A stretch of 64,000 nt of DNA from the NCBI RefSeq assembly GCF_000016285.1, contig NC_011988.1, positions 124,001 through 188,000 of the forward strand. The letters are read 5' to 3'. Source of the stretch: Allorhizobium ampelinum S4. GTDB lineage: Bacteria > Pseudomonadota > Alphaproteobacteria > Rhizobiales > Rhizobiaceae. Below, piece after piece: positions 26,631 to 35,442 of the stretch. Position numbers and translations under genes: made by a program. The notes beneath the pieces were generated by a model that did not search any database, had not been told where the DNA came from, and saw only the letters and a list, made by a program, of their open reading frames with translations. How positions within the stretch are numbered: position 1 is the stretch's first letter; every line of letters starts with the position of its first letter.

Positions 26631-27674
26631 ATGACCTATCAGCCTGATCCCAAGCGCTATGATAACGCCCATTTTCGCCGCACAGGCCGAAGTGGTCTGA
26701 AACTGCCCGCATTGTCCTTTGGCCTCTGGCATAATTTTGGCGATACCACGCCAGTTGAAACCCAACGCTCTATCCTGTTCAAGGCGTTTGATCTGGGCAT
26801 TACCCATTTCGATCTCGCCAACAATTACGGCCCACCAGCAGGCAGCGCCGAAATCAACTTTGGCCGCATCCTGCGCGAGGATTTTGCAGGTCTGCGCGAT
26901 GAGCTGATAATTTCCACCAAGGCTGGCTGGGATATGTGGCCGGGGCCTTATGGTCGCGGCGGTGGCTCGAAAAAGGCGCTGCTCTCCAGCCTTGATCAGA
27001 GCCTGACACGGCTGGGTGTTGATTATGTCGATATCTTCTATTCGCACCGCTATGATGCCGAAACGCCTTTGGAAGAAACCGCCGATGCCTTGGCGCAAGC
27101 CGTGCGGCAGGGCAAGGCGCTGTATGTGGGCATTTCATCCTATTCCGGCACCAAGACCCGCGAGATTGCAGCGCTTTTGAAAGAACGGCAGGTGCCACTG
27201 TTGATCAATCAGCCCGCCTATAACCTGTTCAATCGCTGGATTGAAAAAGATCTGATTGATGCCGCCGATGAGGTTGGCGCTGGCATCATTGCGTTTACGC
27301 CACTGGCACAAGGCCTTCTGACCAACAAATACCTCAACGGCATTCCAGACGATGCCCGCGTCAACCGCCCCGGCGGTGATTTCCTGCGGCCCGAGCATTT
27401 GAAGGAAGAAAACATTGTGCGCGCCCGCGCCTTGAATGAAATTGCCACCCGCCGTGGCCAATCTCTGGCGCAGTTGGCGATTGCATGGGTCTTGCGCGAT
27501 CCGCGCGTGACATCGGCCCTGATTGGAGCCAGTTCTGCCCGGCAGATTCAGGAAAATGTCGATGCTTTGAACAATCTCTCCTTCACAGCCGAAGAACTGG
27601 CCGAGATTGACCGCTATGCGGTCGAAGGTGGCATCAACCTTTGGGAAAAGCCTTCCCACGATCAAGTGGTGTAA
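26631..27674 (+). CDS. Aldo/keto reductase, YghZ/L-glyceraldehyde-3-phosphate reductase type
   Basis: NADPH-dependent aldehyde or ketone reductase, 347 residues. The catalytic tetrad is visible: D61 and Y66 in HFDLANNYG, K97 in IISTKAGW and H139 in FYSHR. The extended N terminus, the WPGPYGRGGGSKKAL loop and IGASSARQIQENVDAL place it in the YghZ/Kv-beta-like branch. Last gene of the monooxygenase run, ending at a strong bidirectional terminator. In this setting it could detoxify an aldehyde released when the C-S bond is cut, which is inference from context. Confidence 0.88.
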   Translation: MTYQPDPKRYDNAHFRRTGRSGLKLPALSFGLWHNFGDTTPVETQRSILFKAFDLGITHFDLANNYGPPAGSAEINFGRILREDFAGLRDELIISTKAGWDMWPGPYGRGGGSKKALLSSLDQSLTRLGVDYVDIFYSHRYDAETPLEETADALAQAVRQGKALYVGISSYSGTKTREIAALLKERQVPLLINQPAYNLFNRWIEKDLIDAADEVGAGIIAFTPLAQGLLTNKYLNGIPDDARVNRPGGDFLRPEHLKEENIVRARALNEIATRRGQSLAQLAIAWVLRDPRVTSALIGASSARQIQENVDALNNLSFTAEELAEIDRYAVEGGINLWEKPSHDQVV

Positions 27675-27683
27675 GGACAAACA

Positions 27684-27717
27684 AAAACGGCCTGAACAGA
27701 AATGTTCAGGCCGTTTT
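27684..27717. terminator. Bidirectional rho-independent terminator
   Basis: Perfect 15-bp arms AAAACGGCCTGAACA / TGTTCAGGCCGTTTT with a GAAA tetraloop; A-run on one side and T-run on the other serve both converging transcripts (aldo/keto reductase and LVIVD gene). Confidence 0.93.
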
Positions 27718-27738
27718 ACATTTCAGATGGCGAGACAA

Positions 27739-28992
27739 TCAGCCGCCATATTCAATGATCTCCAGCCCCGCATTGTAATCGGTGGCGTAGATTAAGCCAT
27801 TGGCATCCACAAACACATCCGCCGACTGGATGACCTTGGGGCGACCGGGTCTGCGGTCCGTCATCGTGGTGGGGGCGGCAGGCACCAGAGCGCCTGTTTC
27901 CACCGGATGGTATGGATCAGAAATATCAAAAGCGCGGATGCCTGCATTTTGCCAGGTGGCGAAAATCAGCGTGTCGGACACAAATGAGCCGGGCCGGTTT
28001 TCATGCAGGTTATGGGGGCCAAAATGGCCGCCTTTCTGGGTGTAATCGATCTCATTCGGGATCGGGAAGGTGGAGATGCTGATCGGATTTTCCGGCACGC
28101 GGATATCAAACACCCATGTGTGCTTGCGGCCATCTTCTTCATTATCCAGCACCGCTTCATCTGCCACGACCAGCAGATCACGCCCCGGCAGCGGCAAAGG
28201 CGAATGGGTGCCGCCGCCATAGGGTGGGGACCAATTGTGGTGCTTGATGAGTTTGGGTGCTGAATGGTCCTTGATGTCGAGAAGTGTCAGCCCGCCATCG
28301 CGCCAGCAGGCATAGGCCGTGTCGCCATGCACCAGCGCGTGGTGCAGGGCATAGCGTTTGCCATCCGCCCATGTGCGGCTTTCGCCTGCTGCTGTGTTCA
28401 TGCCCGGCAACCACCAGCGGCCAACCAGTTCCGGCTTGGTGGGATCAGCCATGTCGATGGTCACGAAAATATAATCGGAAAAGCCATCGAGCAGCGCCGA
28501 TGCATAGGCATAGCGCCCGCCAACATACCAGAGCCGATGAAAGCCCACGCCATCCACATCCAATTGCCCGATCTTGCGCGGGGCGGCTGGTGTGGAAATG
28601 TCATAGACCGTCATGCCCGCTGTCCACGCCCGTTCGCGCTTGCTGGCAGCGACCGTTTCGCCGACTGATTGGGTGTAATAGGCTTTTTCATCCGTAAAAC
28701 TTTCCACATCGGCAAACAGATCAAGGGCGTTGATCACCAACAGCAGATCACCATGGGTTTGCAGATGGATGTTCCATGTGTTGGCGGGGGCCTGCACGTA
28801 GTTCACGGTTTTCGGATGTTTCGGATCACGCACATCGATAATGGAGAAGCCCTGCGACCACGGATGCGCCACATAGGCATGGCCATGATGCACCATCAAT
28901 TGCAGCCCATCACCGCGTCCGCCAATGTCGCTATGGCCGATCAGTTTCATATTGCGGGCAAAGTCTGGCTTTGGCAGGTCTAGGGTGGTCAT
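27739..28992 (-). CDS. LVIVD-repeat beta-propeller protein
   Basis: 417 residues with no signal peptide or membrane span. At least six blade motifs of the LVIVD type can be read: SIIDVRDPKHPKTV, TVYDISTPAAPRKIG, VTIDMADPTKPELVG, LLDIKDHSAPKLI, VFDIRVPENPIS and RAFDISDPYHPVETG, so it folds as a propeller. Several histidine-rich spots (HHGHAYVAHP, GGHFGPHNLHENRP) could bind metal or ligand, and the latter recalls metal-binding loops of selenium-binding-type propellers. It is the last gene of the operon ATPase-permease-binding protein (32628 to 29026), starting 33 bases after it. Function unknown: enzyme, chaperone or solute sensor of the transporter are all open. Confidence 0.75.
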   Translation of the reverse strand: MTTLDLPKPDFARNMKLIGHSDIGGRGDGLQLMVHHGHAYVAHPWSQGFSIIDVRDPKHPKTVNYVQAPANTWNIHLQTHGDLLLVINALDLFADVESFTDEKAYYTQSVGETVAASKRERAWTAGMTVYDISTPAAPRKIGQLDVDGVGFHRLWYVGGRYAYASALLDGFSDYIFVTIDMADPTKPELVGRWWLPGMNTAAGESRTWADGKRYALHHALVHGDTAYACWRDGGLTLLDIKDHSAPKLIKHHNWSPPYGGGTHSPLPLPGRDLLVVADEAVLDNEEDGRKHTWVFDIRVPENPISISTFPIPNEIDYTQKGGHFGPHNLHENRPGSFVSDTLIFATWQNAGIRAFDISDPYHPVETGALVPAAPTTMTDRRPGRPKVIQSADVFVDANGLIYATDYNAGLEIIEYGG

Positions 28993-29025
28993 TGGGCTTC
29001 TCTCTCTTTCAGTCGGCTTGCGGCA

Positions 29026-30069
29026 TTACTTGACGGTTGATGGAATCCACGCAGCCGTGGCGGCATCGCTCTTCAAAAACGCCGGGAATTTTTGCTGCAA
29101 TTCCTCAATCGAGCCGATCTTGTTGTTCACCAGATCATCGCGAGTAATCAAGGTTGGCTTGAGCAACACGGAATGGCCGGGATTTTGTCCGGCAACGGAA
29201 AGCGAGACTGCCCGCACCGAAACCTCACCCACCACGGCAGCATTGGTGGCAGCGGTTGCCACCCAGGCGCTGTCTGGCTCAATCATCAACTGAATATCAG
29301 CCGTGGAAATATCCACACCATAGATTTTGACCTTGCTGGACAGGCCAAGCTCATCAATGGCCAATTTCGCGCCCTTGGCGAATTCATCCCATGGGGTGAA
29401 AATCACCGAAATATCGGGGTTGGCGCGCAGCACAGCCTTGGTCTGGTCGGCAACGGTGGCCGGAACCGTGTCATTGACCACGCCCCAGACGGCCTTTTCC
29501 TTCAGATTATGCTTGGCCACATAGTCCTTCCACACCGCATAGCGGCGATCCAGCGGCGCAAACCCGGCGACATAGATAGCGCCACCGTTAAAGCCATCGC
29601 CCTTGTCCTTCACGGCTTGATCCAGCACCAGCTTGGCCATATCGGCATCGCTTTGCTCAATTTGCGGAATGTTGGGATTGTCGAGGTTCACATCATAGGC
29701 CACCACCTTGATGCCCGCATCCAACGCCTTTTGCGCTACATCCTGCAACACTTCCGGGCGGCCATTGTTGATGATGATGCCATCGACCTTCAGGTTGATG
29801 GCCTGCTCGATCAAAGCGCGTTCCGCATCATTGTCATTGCGGGCCTGCGAAACCGTGAGGTTGATGCCCAGTGCATCAGCCTGCCGCTTGACGCCTGCCT
29901 CAAAAGCTTGCAGCCAATCACCACCGCCGAGATAGCTTACAACGGCAATGTTGACGGTTTTCTTATCAAACGGGGCAGGCGCGCCCGCAATGCCTGCGGC
30001 TGAGGCCGTGGTGGCAAAAATCGATCCGGCCAGAAGAACTGCGCCAAGGGTACGAAGAGATTTGATCAT
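29026..30069 (-). CDS. CUT2-type (ribose-like) periplasmic substrate-binding protein A
   Basis: Periplasmic receptor, 347 residues from the ATG at 30069. Signal peptide ends near TASA-AGIAGAP. Peripla_BP_4 marks: VNIAVVSYLGGGDWLQAFEAGV, INLKVDGIIINNGRPE, DAGIKVVAYDVNLDNPNIPQIEQSD and VKIYGVDISTADIQLM. Encoded 31 bases after the permease and followed by the LVIVD gene. A clear paralogue sits divergently at 32998, sharing AAGIAGAPAPFD, YVAGFAPLDRR and the ASWIPS/AAWIPS-type C terminus. Sugar binding is the family default, yet the surrounding genes are all sulfur-linked, so the ligand is open. Confidence 0.87.
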   Translation of the reverse strand: MIKSLRTLGAVLLAGSIFATTASAAGIAGAPAPFDKKTVNIAVVSYLGGGDWLQAFEAGVKRQADALGINLTVSQARNDNDAERALIEQAINLKVDGIIINNGRPEVLQDVAQKALDAGIKVVAYDVNLDNPNIPQIEQSDADMAKLVLDQAVKDKGDGFNGGAIYVAGFAPLDRRYAVWKDYVAKHNLKEKAVWGVVNDTVPATVADQTKAVLRANPDISVIFTPWDEFAKGAKLAIDELGLSSKVKIYGVDISTADIQLMIEPDSAWVATAATNAAVVGEVSVRAVSLSVAGQNPGHSVLLKPTLITRDDLVNNKIGSIEELQQKFPAFLKSDAATAAWIPSTVK

Positions 30070-30100
30070 GTTGGTTCCATTCAGATGAGAAGGTCGATGT

Positions 30101-31147
30101 TTATGTGCGGGCGCGGCTGACGCCATAGGTGAGGGCAAGGGCGCCAACCAGCACGAAACCCTTGACGAAATCCTGGGTGTAATAGGGGGCGTTGAGCATG
30201 GTCAGGCCATTGAGCAAAATGCCAACAAACACCGCACCAATGATGGTGCCCAGCACGTTGGGACGGCGCAGGCCCAGCACGGCAAAGCCGATGAGTGAGG
30301 CTGCAACCGAGTCCATCAGCAGCGATGCCCCCGAAGAGACATCGCCCCGGCCAACGCGCGCCGCCACGATAATCCCGCCAAAGGCCGCCAGCGTGCCGGA
30401 GAGGACATAGGCGAATGTCTTGATCTTGGCGGTATTAGCCCCCGCCAGCCGGGTTGCCACTTCATTGCCGCCGGTGGCAAACAGGAGCCGACCAAGACGG
30501 GTGCGCTCTGTCAAAACAAACAGCGTCACCGCCACAATGGCCAGCAGAATGACTGGGAAGGGGATAAGGCCAAACAGGCTGGAACGACCGATGGTCAAAA
30601 ACAGCGGATCATATTTGCCCGTTGCCGTTGTTCCATTGGGCAGAATGAGACCGACCGAAATGGAACGCCCTGCGGTTGGGATCAATTGCAGACCGGACAG
30701 AAGAAACATCATCGCCAACGTGGCAAGAAGGTCTGGCACTTTGAGCTTGACGATCAAAAAGGCATTGGCAAAGCCAATCAACGCGCCAAAGGCCAGCACC
30801 AGCGGTACGGTTTGATAGGCATTCAAGCCCAGCACAATCATGGCATAGCTGGATGCCATCACGCTGGAGGCTGCCACCGCGCCCACCGAGAGATCAAAAC
30901 CGCCAATTGCCAGCGTCACCGTCACGCCTGCCCCAATGATGGCCACCACGGCAACCGCTTGCAAAATGCTCATCAAGTTGTTGATGTTGATAAAGGCGGG
31001 CTGGGCAAGGCTGAAGATCACAATCAACCCCGCCAGCAAAATGAACACCGCACCGCGCCGGATGGTTTCCCGCACAAGGCTTGCCAAACTTTGGCGGTCC
31101 TGCGCTTGGGCCAGCGTCTCTTTGGGAATGTCATTCACCGTCGTCAT
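30101..31147 (-). CDS. CUT2-type (ribose-like) ABC transporter permease
   Basis: Inner-membrane pore protein, 348 residues, eight to ten hydrophobic segments. RbsC landmarks: NNLMSILQAVAVVAIIGAGVTVTLAIGGFDLSVGAV and GLRRPNVLGTIIGAVFVGILLNGLTMLNAPYYTQDFVKG. Its ATG shares one base with the ATPase stop (TGATG), so the two are co-translated. In CUT2 systems a single permease homodimerises, which fits the one permease gene here. Confidence 0.92.
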   Translation of the reverse strand: MTTVNDIPKETLAQAQDRQSLASLVRETIRRGAVFILLAGLIVIFSLAQPAFININNLMSILQAVAVVAIIGAGVTVTLAIGGFDLSVGAVAASSVMASSYAMIVLGLNAYQTVPLVLAFGALIGFANAFLIVKLKVPDLLATLAMMFLLSGLQLIPTAGRSISVGLILPNGTTATGKYDPLFLTIGRSSLFGLIPFPVILLAIVAVTLFVLTERTRLGRLLFATGGNEVATRLAGANTAKIKTFAYVLSGTLAAFGGIIVAARVGRGDVSSGASLLMDSVAASLIGFAVLGLRRPNVLGTIIGAVFVGILLNGLTMLNAPYYTQDFVKGFVLVGALALTYGVSRART

Positions 31148-32628
31148 CAGGCGATTTCCTTGTGGTGATGGGCTGATGCAGCCGTTGGCGTCAGCTCAAT
31201 CAGCGTGTGTTGATCAATCAGCAAAATGCGGTCGGCCACCTCCTGTGCTTCCTCAAAATCCGAGGTGGCTATCAGGGTTGCGCGATCCGCGTGGCTGCGA
31301 ATGGTGGTGATAATATCTTGCCGGGCCCCGACATCGACGCCCTGAAATGGCTCATCCAGCAACAACAGGCGGCTTTGCTCCACTTCCCAGCGGGCAATCA
31401 CCGTCTTTTGCTGGTTGCCACCAGACAGCGACCAGACGGAAGCATCAGGCCCCGCCGCTTTGATTCCAAGCCGGGAAATGGCAGCCTTTGCCTTCACCCG
31501 TTCAGCATCCGACGCCAGAAAACCCGAAGGATACCAGCGCTTGAGATGCGGCAGGCTGATGGTGGCTGCCACGCTTTCGCCCGGCCAATCGGCAGGCATC
31601 AGGGCCGAACGGTGGCGATCTTCCGCAACAAGCGCGACACCTGAGGCAATGGCCTCTGCCGGGCTTTTGGGGGCATAGCGCTTGCCATCCAGAACGGCTT
31701 CACCTGCCACAAATTGGCCCGCTCCAAACAATGCTGATAGCAGCCTGCTTTTGCCCGCGCCCAGCACGCCTGTTATGGCCACCACTTCACCCTCGCGCAC
31801 CGTAAGATCAAAGGGTTTGCTGCTGTTCAGCAGTCGAATGCCACGCAAATCCAGCACGGTTTTGCCAAATTCTGTGCGCCGATCCGGGCGCGCGATGTTC
31901 AATGCGCGGCCAATCATGGTCTCAAGGGCTGCATCGAAATCAATCGGACGACGGAGCGCCCCGACATTGCGCCCGCCTCGCAGAATAACCACGCGGTCGG
32001 CAAGGGCTGCCAGATCGGCCGTGCGATGCGAGATATAGAGAATGGCTATGCCACGGGCTTTCAAGCCCAACAAAATGGCATAGAGGCGTTCCGCTTCCTG
32101 CGTTGAGAGGCTGGCCGTTGGCTCGTCCAAAATCAACAATTCGGCCTTATTGGCAAGCGCACGGGCAATGGCCACCATTTGCCGATCGGCCGCCCCAAGA
32201 TCAGCAAAATCGCGGTCCAAAGGCAGGTTAAAACCCGCGTCACTCAAAATGCGCGCTGCCTCACGCCGCACGCTTTTGGTTGATAGAAAAAACGGCTGAC
32301 GGCCATCGATATAGTGATTGAGCAGCAGCGCATCGGCCACGCTCAAGCCCGGAATGCCCACCACATCCGTGGATTGGTGAACCGTCACCACACCAAATTT
32401 GGCGGCTTCTGCCGGGCTTTGCGGGGCAAAAGGCTGGCCTTTTAGCAAAATACTGCCGGAATCCGCCGATTGCACGCCTGAGAGAATTTTCACCAGCGTG
32501 GATTTCCCAGCCCCGTTTGCGCCCATCAGGGCAACAATTTCGCCCGGCTCGATCACCAGAGATGCATCAATCAAGGCTCTGGTGGAGCCGAAGGAGCGCG
32601 AGATGGTTTGGACATCGAGAAGGGGCAT
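31147..32628 (-). CDS. CUT2-type ABC transporter double ATPase (RbsA-like)
   Basis: Tandem-domain ATPase, 493 residues. Domain 1: Walker A GANGAGKST near residue 36, Q-loop TVHQSTDVV, signature replaced by LGAADRQMVAIARAL instead of the common LSVAQRQM, Walker B LLILDEPTASL. Domain 2: GVLGAGKSR, signature WSLSGGNQQKTVIARWE, Walker B LLLLDEPFQGVDVG. The Q-loop of domain 1 lacks the usual HQEL sequence. First gene of a four-gene minus-strand operon (ATPase, permease, binding protein A, LVIVD protein). The promoter should lie in 32629-32997 next to two candidate sulfur boxes. Confidence 0.92.
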   Translation of the reverse strand: MPLLDVQTISRSFGSTRALIDASLVIEPGEIVALMGANGAGKSTLVKILSGVQSADSGSILLKGQPFAPQSPAEAAKFGVVTVHQSTDVVGIPGLSVADALLLNHYIDGRQPFFLSTKSVRREAARILSDAGFNLPLDRDFADLGAADRQMVAIARALANKAELLILDEPTASLSTQEAERLYAILLGLKARGIAILYISHRTADLAALADRVVILRGGRNVGALRRPIDFDAALETMIGRALNIARPDRRTEFGKTVLDLRGIRLLNSSKPFDLTVREGEVVAITGVLGAGKSRLLSALFGAGQFVAGEAVLDGKRYAPKSPAEAIASGVALVAEDRHRSALMPADWPGESVAATISLPHLKRWYPSGFLASDAERVKAKAAISRLGIKAAGPDASVWSLSGGNQQKTVIARWEVEQSRLLLLDEPFQGVDVGARQDIITTIRSHADRATLIATSDFEEAQEVADRILLIDQHTLIELTPTAASAHHHKEIA

Positions 32629-32997
32629 GTTGGGTTCACCAATTGTGTTGATCAGGTGATAAACCCTTGGTGACCGCCAGCAAGAATGGCAGTTTCAAAC
32701 ATCATTTAATATATAGAATAAATTTGCATAACAGGTGGGCCGAACGATGCCTGCTATGGTGTGCCGATCATTATACTGTCGCATAGCGCGATCAAAACTG
32801 GCATTTATCAACGATTGCTGGAGCAGCCGGCATCGCAAACTCCGCGGATAAAATAACCGGAGAATGCGGCACAAAGGGCAAAGAAATCTATTCTTGACCG
32901 GAATTTCACGTATTAAAAATCTATAATACGGTAGATTTTATTGATAATAATCCCCATGTGGCCCGATTGGTGGCCTTTGTTCAACATGGGGAACCCG
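32629..32997. other. 369-bp divergent promoter region of the two-receptor importer
   Basis: Lies between the ATPase operon (minus) and binding protein B (plus). AT-rich, with a perfect 8+8 dyad at 32916-32939 and a half-site ATAGAAT at 32713-32719. No coding sequence seen. An alternative ATG for binding protein B is at 32986. Confidence 0.6.
32916..32939. promoter_or_regulatory. Candidate LysR-type regulator box (AAAATCTA-N8-TAGATTTT)
   Basis: Perfect 8-bp arms with an 8-base spacer, 59 bases before the binding-protein B start. The half-sites AATCTAT/GTAGATT match the dyads at 12204, 50256 and 56869, but the spacer is one base shorter (6 instead of 7 when aligned by half-site). Confidence 0.5.
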
Positions 32998-34044
32998 ATG
33001 ACATCGATCCTGCGCCTTCTGGCATTCACCGCTCTTTCACCTTTGGTTTTAACGCACTCGGCTGTTGCGGCTGGTATTGCTGGCGCACCGGCGCCGTTTG
33101 ACCAAGGTGGCGTCAAGCTGGCGCTGATTAGTTATATTTCCGCTGGCGATTTCTTTCAGGCCTATCAGGCGGGCGCACAGGCGCAGGCCAAGGCGCTGGG
33201 GGTTGATCTGAGGATTTTCCCCGGTCGTCAGGATGCTGCCGAGCAGCGCGAGCAGATTTTACAGGCGATTAATCTCGGCGTGAAAGGCATTGTCATTGAC
33301 CACGGCCTGCCGGAATCGCTCAGCGATGTCGTCCAGCAGGCGCTCGACAAGGGCATAAAGGTCGTGGCTTTCGATGTGAACCTGAACAACCCGAAAATCC
33401 CGCAGGTGGAACAATCCGACCACAAACTGGCCGAACTGACGCTGGATCAGGCGATCAAGGATAATGGCAAGAGTTTCAATGCTGGATATGCCTATGTCGC
33501 TGGTTTTGCACCCTTGGATCGCCGCAATGAAATCTGGGACAAGGTCAAAGCTGCCAACAGCGGCATTGTTGAAAAAGCACGTTTCGGCACGGTCAGCGAC
33601 ACCACAGCCACCTCCACCGCCGATCAGGCCAAAGCGGTGTTTCGTGCCAACCCGGATATTTCCGTAGTTTTTGCGCCCTATGATGAATTCGCCCGTGGCG
33701 TCAAACTCGCTGCCGCCGATCTGGGCATCAGCGCCAAGCTGAAAATCTATTCGGCGGATATTTCCACCGCTGACATTCAGGAAATTGTTGAGGATGGCAG
33801 CCCCTGGGTGGCAACCGCTGCCACCAATCCGGCAGTCGTGGGTGCCGTTTCCATCCGCGCTGCCGCCTTGCAGATTGCCGGCGAAACGGTGCCGCATCAG
33901 ATTATTGTCGATCCGGTTCTGGTGACGCAAAAGCAATTGCGGGATGCCAACGTCAAGACCATCGAAGAATTGGCCAAGAAAATTCCAAGCTTCTCGACAA
34001 GCTCTGCTGTCACGGCAAGCTGGATTCCGTCTGCTGCTTTTTGA
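32998..34044 (+). CDS. CUT2-type periplasmic substrate-binding protein B
   Basis: Paralogue of binding protein A, 348 residues from the ATG at 32998 (GGGGAA upstream; 32986 also possible). Signal peptide MTSILRLLAFTALSPLVL ending near AVA-AGIAGAP. Shared blocks: VKLALISYISAGDFFQAYQAG, INLGVKGIVIDHGLPESLSDV, KGIKVVAFDVNLNNPKIPQVEQSD, YVAGFAPLDRRNE, IYSADISTADIQEIVED and SWIPSAAF. It has its own promoter and terminator, divergent from the transporter operon, so it probably supplies a second receptor for the same permease, either for a related ligand or under different control. Confidence 0.87.
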   Translation: MTSILRLLAFTALSPLVLTHSAVAAGIAGAPAPFDQGGVKLALISYISAGDFFQAYQAGAQAQAKALGVDLRIFPGRQDAAEQREQILQAINLGVKGIVIDHGLPESLSDVVQQALDKGIKVVAFDVNLNNPKIPQVEQSDHKLAELTLDQAIKDNGKSFNAGYAYVAGFAPLDRRNEIWDKVKAANSGIVEKARFGTVSDTTATSTADQAKAVFRANPDISVVFAPYDEFARGVKLAAADLGISAKLKIYSADISTADIQEIVEDGSPWVATAATNPAVVGAVSIRAAALQIAGETVPHQIIVDPVLVTQKQLRDANVKTIEELAKKIPSFSTSSAVTASWIPSAAF

Positions 34045-34077
34045 GCACCTCCCTCCCAAGCAGGCTCTGCGCAGACA

Positions 34078-34109
34078 AAAACGGAAGCACCTCACGGTGC
34101 TTCCGTTTT
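34078..34109. terminator. Bidirectional rho-independent terminator
   Basis: Perfect 14-bp arms AAAACGGAAGCACC / GGTGCTTCCGTTTT with loop TCAC, between convergent binding protein B and sulfhydrylase genes. Confidence 0.93.
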
Positions 34110-34119
34110 CCATGTTTGA

Positions 34120-35442
34120 TCAGGCTGCCTTGCTGTTCTGCACGCCAGAAGATGCCGCATCGAGACCACGTTGGATATCGGCGATGATGTCATCGATATG
34201 CTCAATGCCGATGGAAAGGCGCACATAGCCCGGCGAAACGCCACTTGCGGCCTGTTCTTCGGCGGTCAGCTGGGAGTGGGTGGTCGAGGCCGGATGAATG
34301 GCGAGGCTGCGGGCATCACCAATATTCGCAACGTGATAGAGCAATTCGAGCCCGTCGATGAACTGGCGTCCAGCGTCCAGCCCGTCTTTCAGCTCAAAGC
34401 CAACCAGGCCGCCGTAACCACCCTTAAGATACTTATTGGCCCGCTCACGCCATACGCCGCTCTGCTGGGATGGATAGATCACCTTGGCAATTTCTGGCCG
34501 CTTGGCCAGATAGTCTGCAACGGCTGCGGCGTTTTTAACGTGGCGCTCAATGCGAAGCGGCAGGGTTTCAATACCTTGCAAAAGCTGGAAGGCGTTGAAG
34601 GGTGAGAGTGCAGCTCCAAGATCACGCAGCAGGGTCACACGCGCCTTGATGATATAGGCAATCGGTCCCAGCGGCTTGGTGGCTTCCGTCCAGACGGCAC
34701 CGTGGTAGCTTGGATCGGGTGTGTTCAGCGCGGGCTGGCGCTCTTTGTGGGCTTCCCAATCGAAATTGCCGCCATCAACGATCAAACCGCCAATGGACGT
34801 GCCGTGGCCGCCAAGATATTTGGTGGAGGAATAAACAACCACAGCCGCGCCATGATCAAAAGGCCGCGCCAGCAAGGGGGCTGCGGTATTGTCCACAATC
34901 AGCGGAATGCCGAATTCGCGGCCAATGCTTGCCACCTCGGCAATCGGGAAAACGGTCAGTTTCGGGTTTGGCAAGGTTTCGGCATAATAGGCGCGGGTGC
35001 GCTCATCTGTGGCGCGGCGGAAGTTTTCCGGGTCTGTCGGATCAACAAAACGAACCTCAATGCCCTGATCTTTCAGCGTGTTGGCAAACAGGTTCCATGT
35101 GCCGCCATAGAGATCGGTGGAGCTGACGATATTGTCGCCGACTTTGGCAAGGTTCTGGATCGCAAAGGCAGACGCCGCCTGACCGGAGGCAAGCGCCAAT
35201 GCCGCAACGCCGCCTTCGATGGCTGCAATGCGCTGCTCAAGCACATCCACCGTTGGGTTGCCGATGCGGCTATAGATATTGCCCAGCTCTTTCAGGGCAA
35301 ACAGATTGGCCGCATGCTCCGTATCTCGGAACTGAAAAGACGTGGTCTGATAGATCGGAACGGCGACAGCCCCCGTCGTCGGGTCGGCGCGCCAGCCGGC
35401 ATGAAGGGCCAGCGTTTCTGGATGCAATGGTTTGCTGCTCAT
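34120..35442 (-). CDS. metY: O-acetylhomoserine sulfhydrylase (PLP-dependent Cys/Met metabolism enzyme)
   Basis: Assimilates sulfide (or methanethiol) into O-acetylhomoserine to give homocysteine (or methionine) in the cytoplasm. 440 residues, fitting the longer MetY class rather than the 380-400 residue MetB/MetC/MetZ class. PLP-anchoring K208 in YSSTKYLGGHGTSIGG, D184 in LIVDNTAAP, and the GNPTVDVLEQRIAAIEGG and HVANIGDARSLAIHPASTTHSQL blocks typical of MetY. It stands between two importers inside the organosulfur island, where it would fix sulfide set free by the desulfonating enzymes. A partial sulfur-box match lies about 90 bases upstream. MetZ-like activity is a less likely alternative. 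Confidence 0.88.
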   Translation of the reverse strand: MSSKPLHPETLALHAGWRADPTTGAVAVPIYQTTSFQFRDTEHAANLFALKELGNIYSRIGNPTVDVLEQRIAAIEGGVAALALASGQAASAFAIQNLAKVGDNIVSSTDLYGGTWNLFANTLKDQGIEVRFVDPTDPENFRRATDERTRAYYAETLPNPKLTVFPIAEVASIGREFGIPLIVDNTAAPLLARPFDHGAAVVVYSSTKYLGGHGTSIGGLIVDGGNFDWEAHKERQPALNTPDPSYHGAVWTEATKPLGPIAYIIKARVTLLRDLGAALSPFNAFQLLQGIETLPLRIERHVKNAAAVADYLAKRPEIAKVIYPSQQSGVWRERANKYLKGGYGGLVGFELKDGLDAGRQFIDGLELLYHVANIGDARSLAIHPASTTHSQLTAEEQAASGVSPGYVRLSIGIEHIDDIIADIQRGLDAASSGVQNSKAA

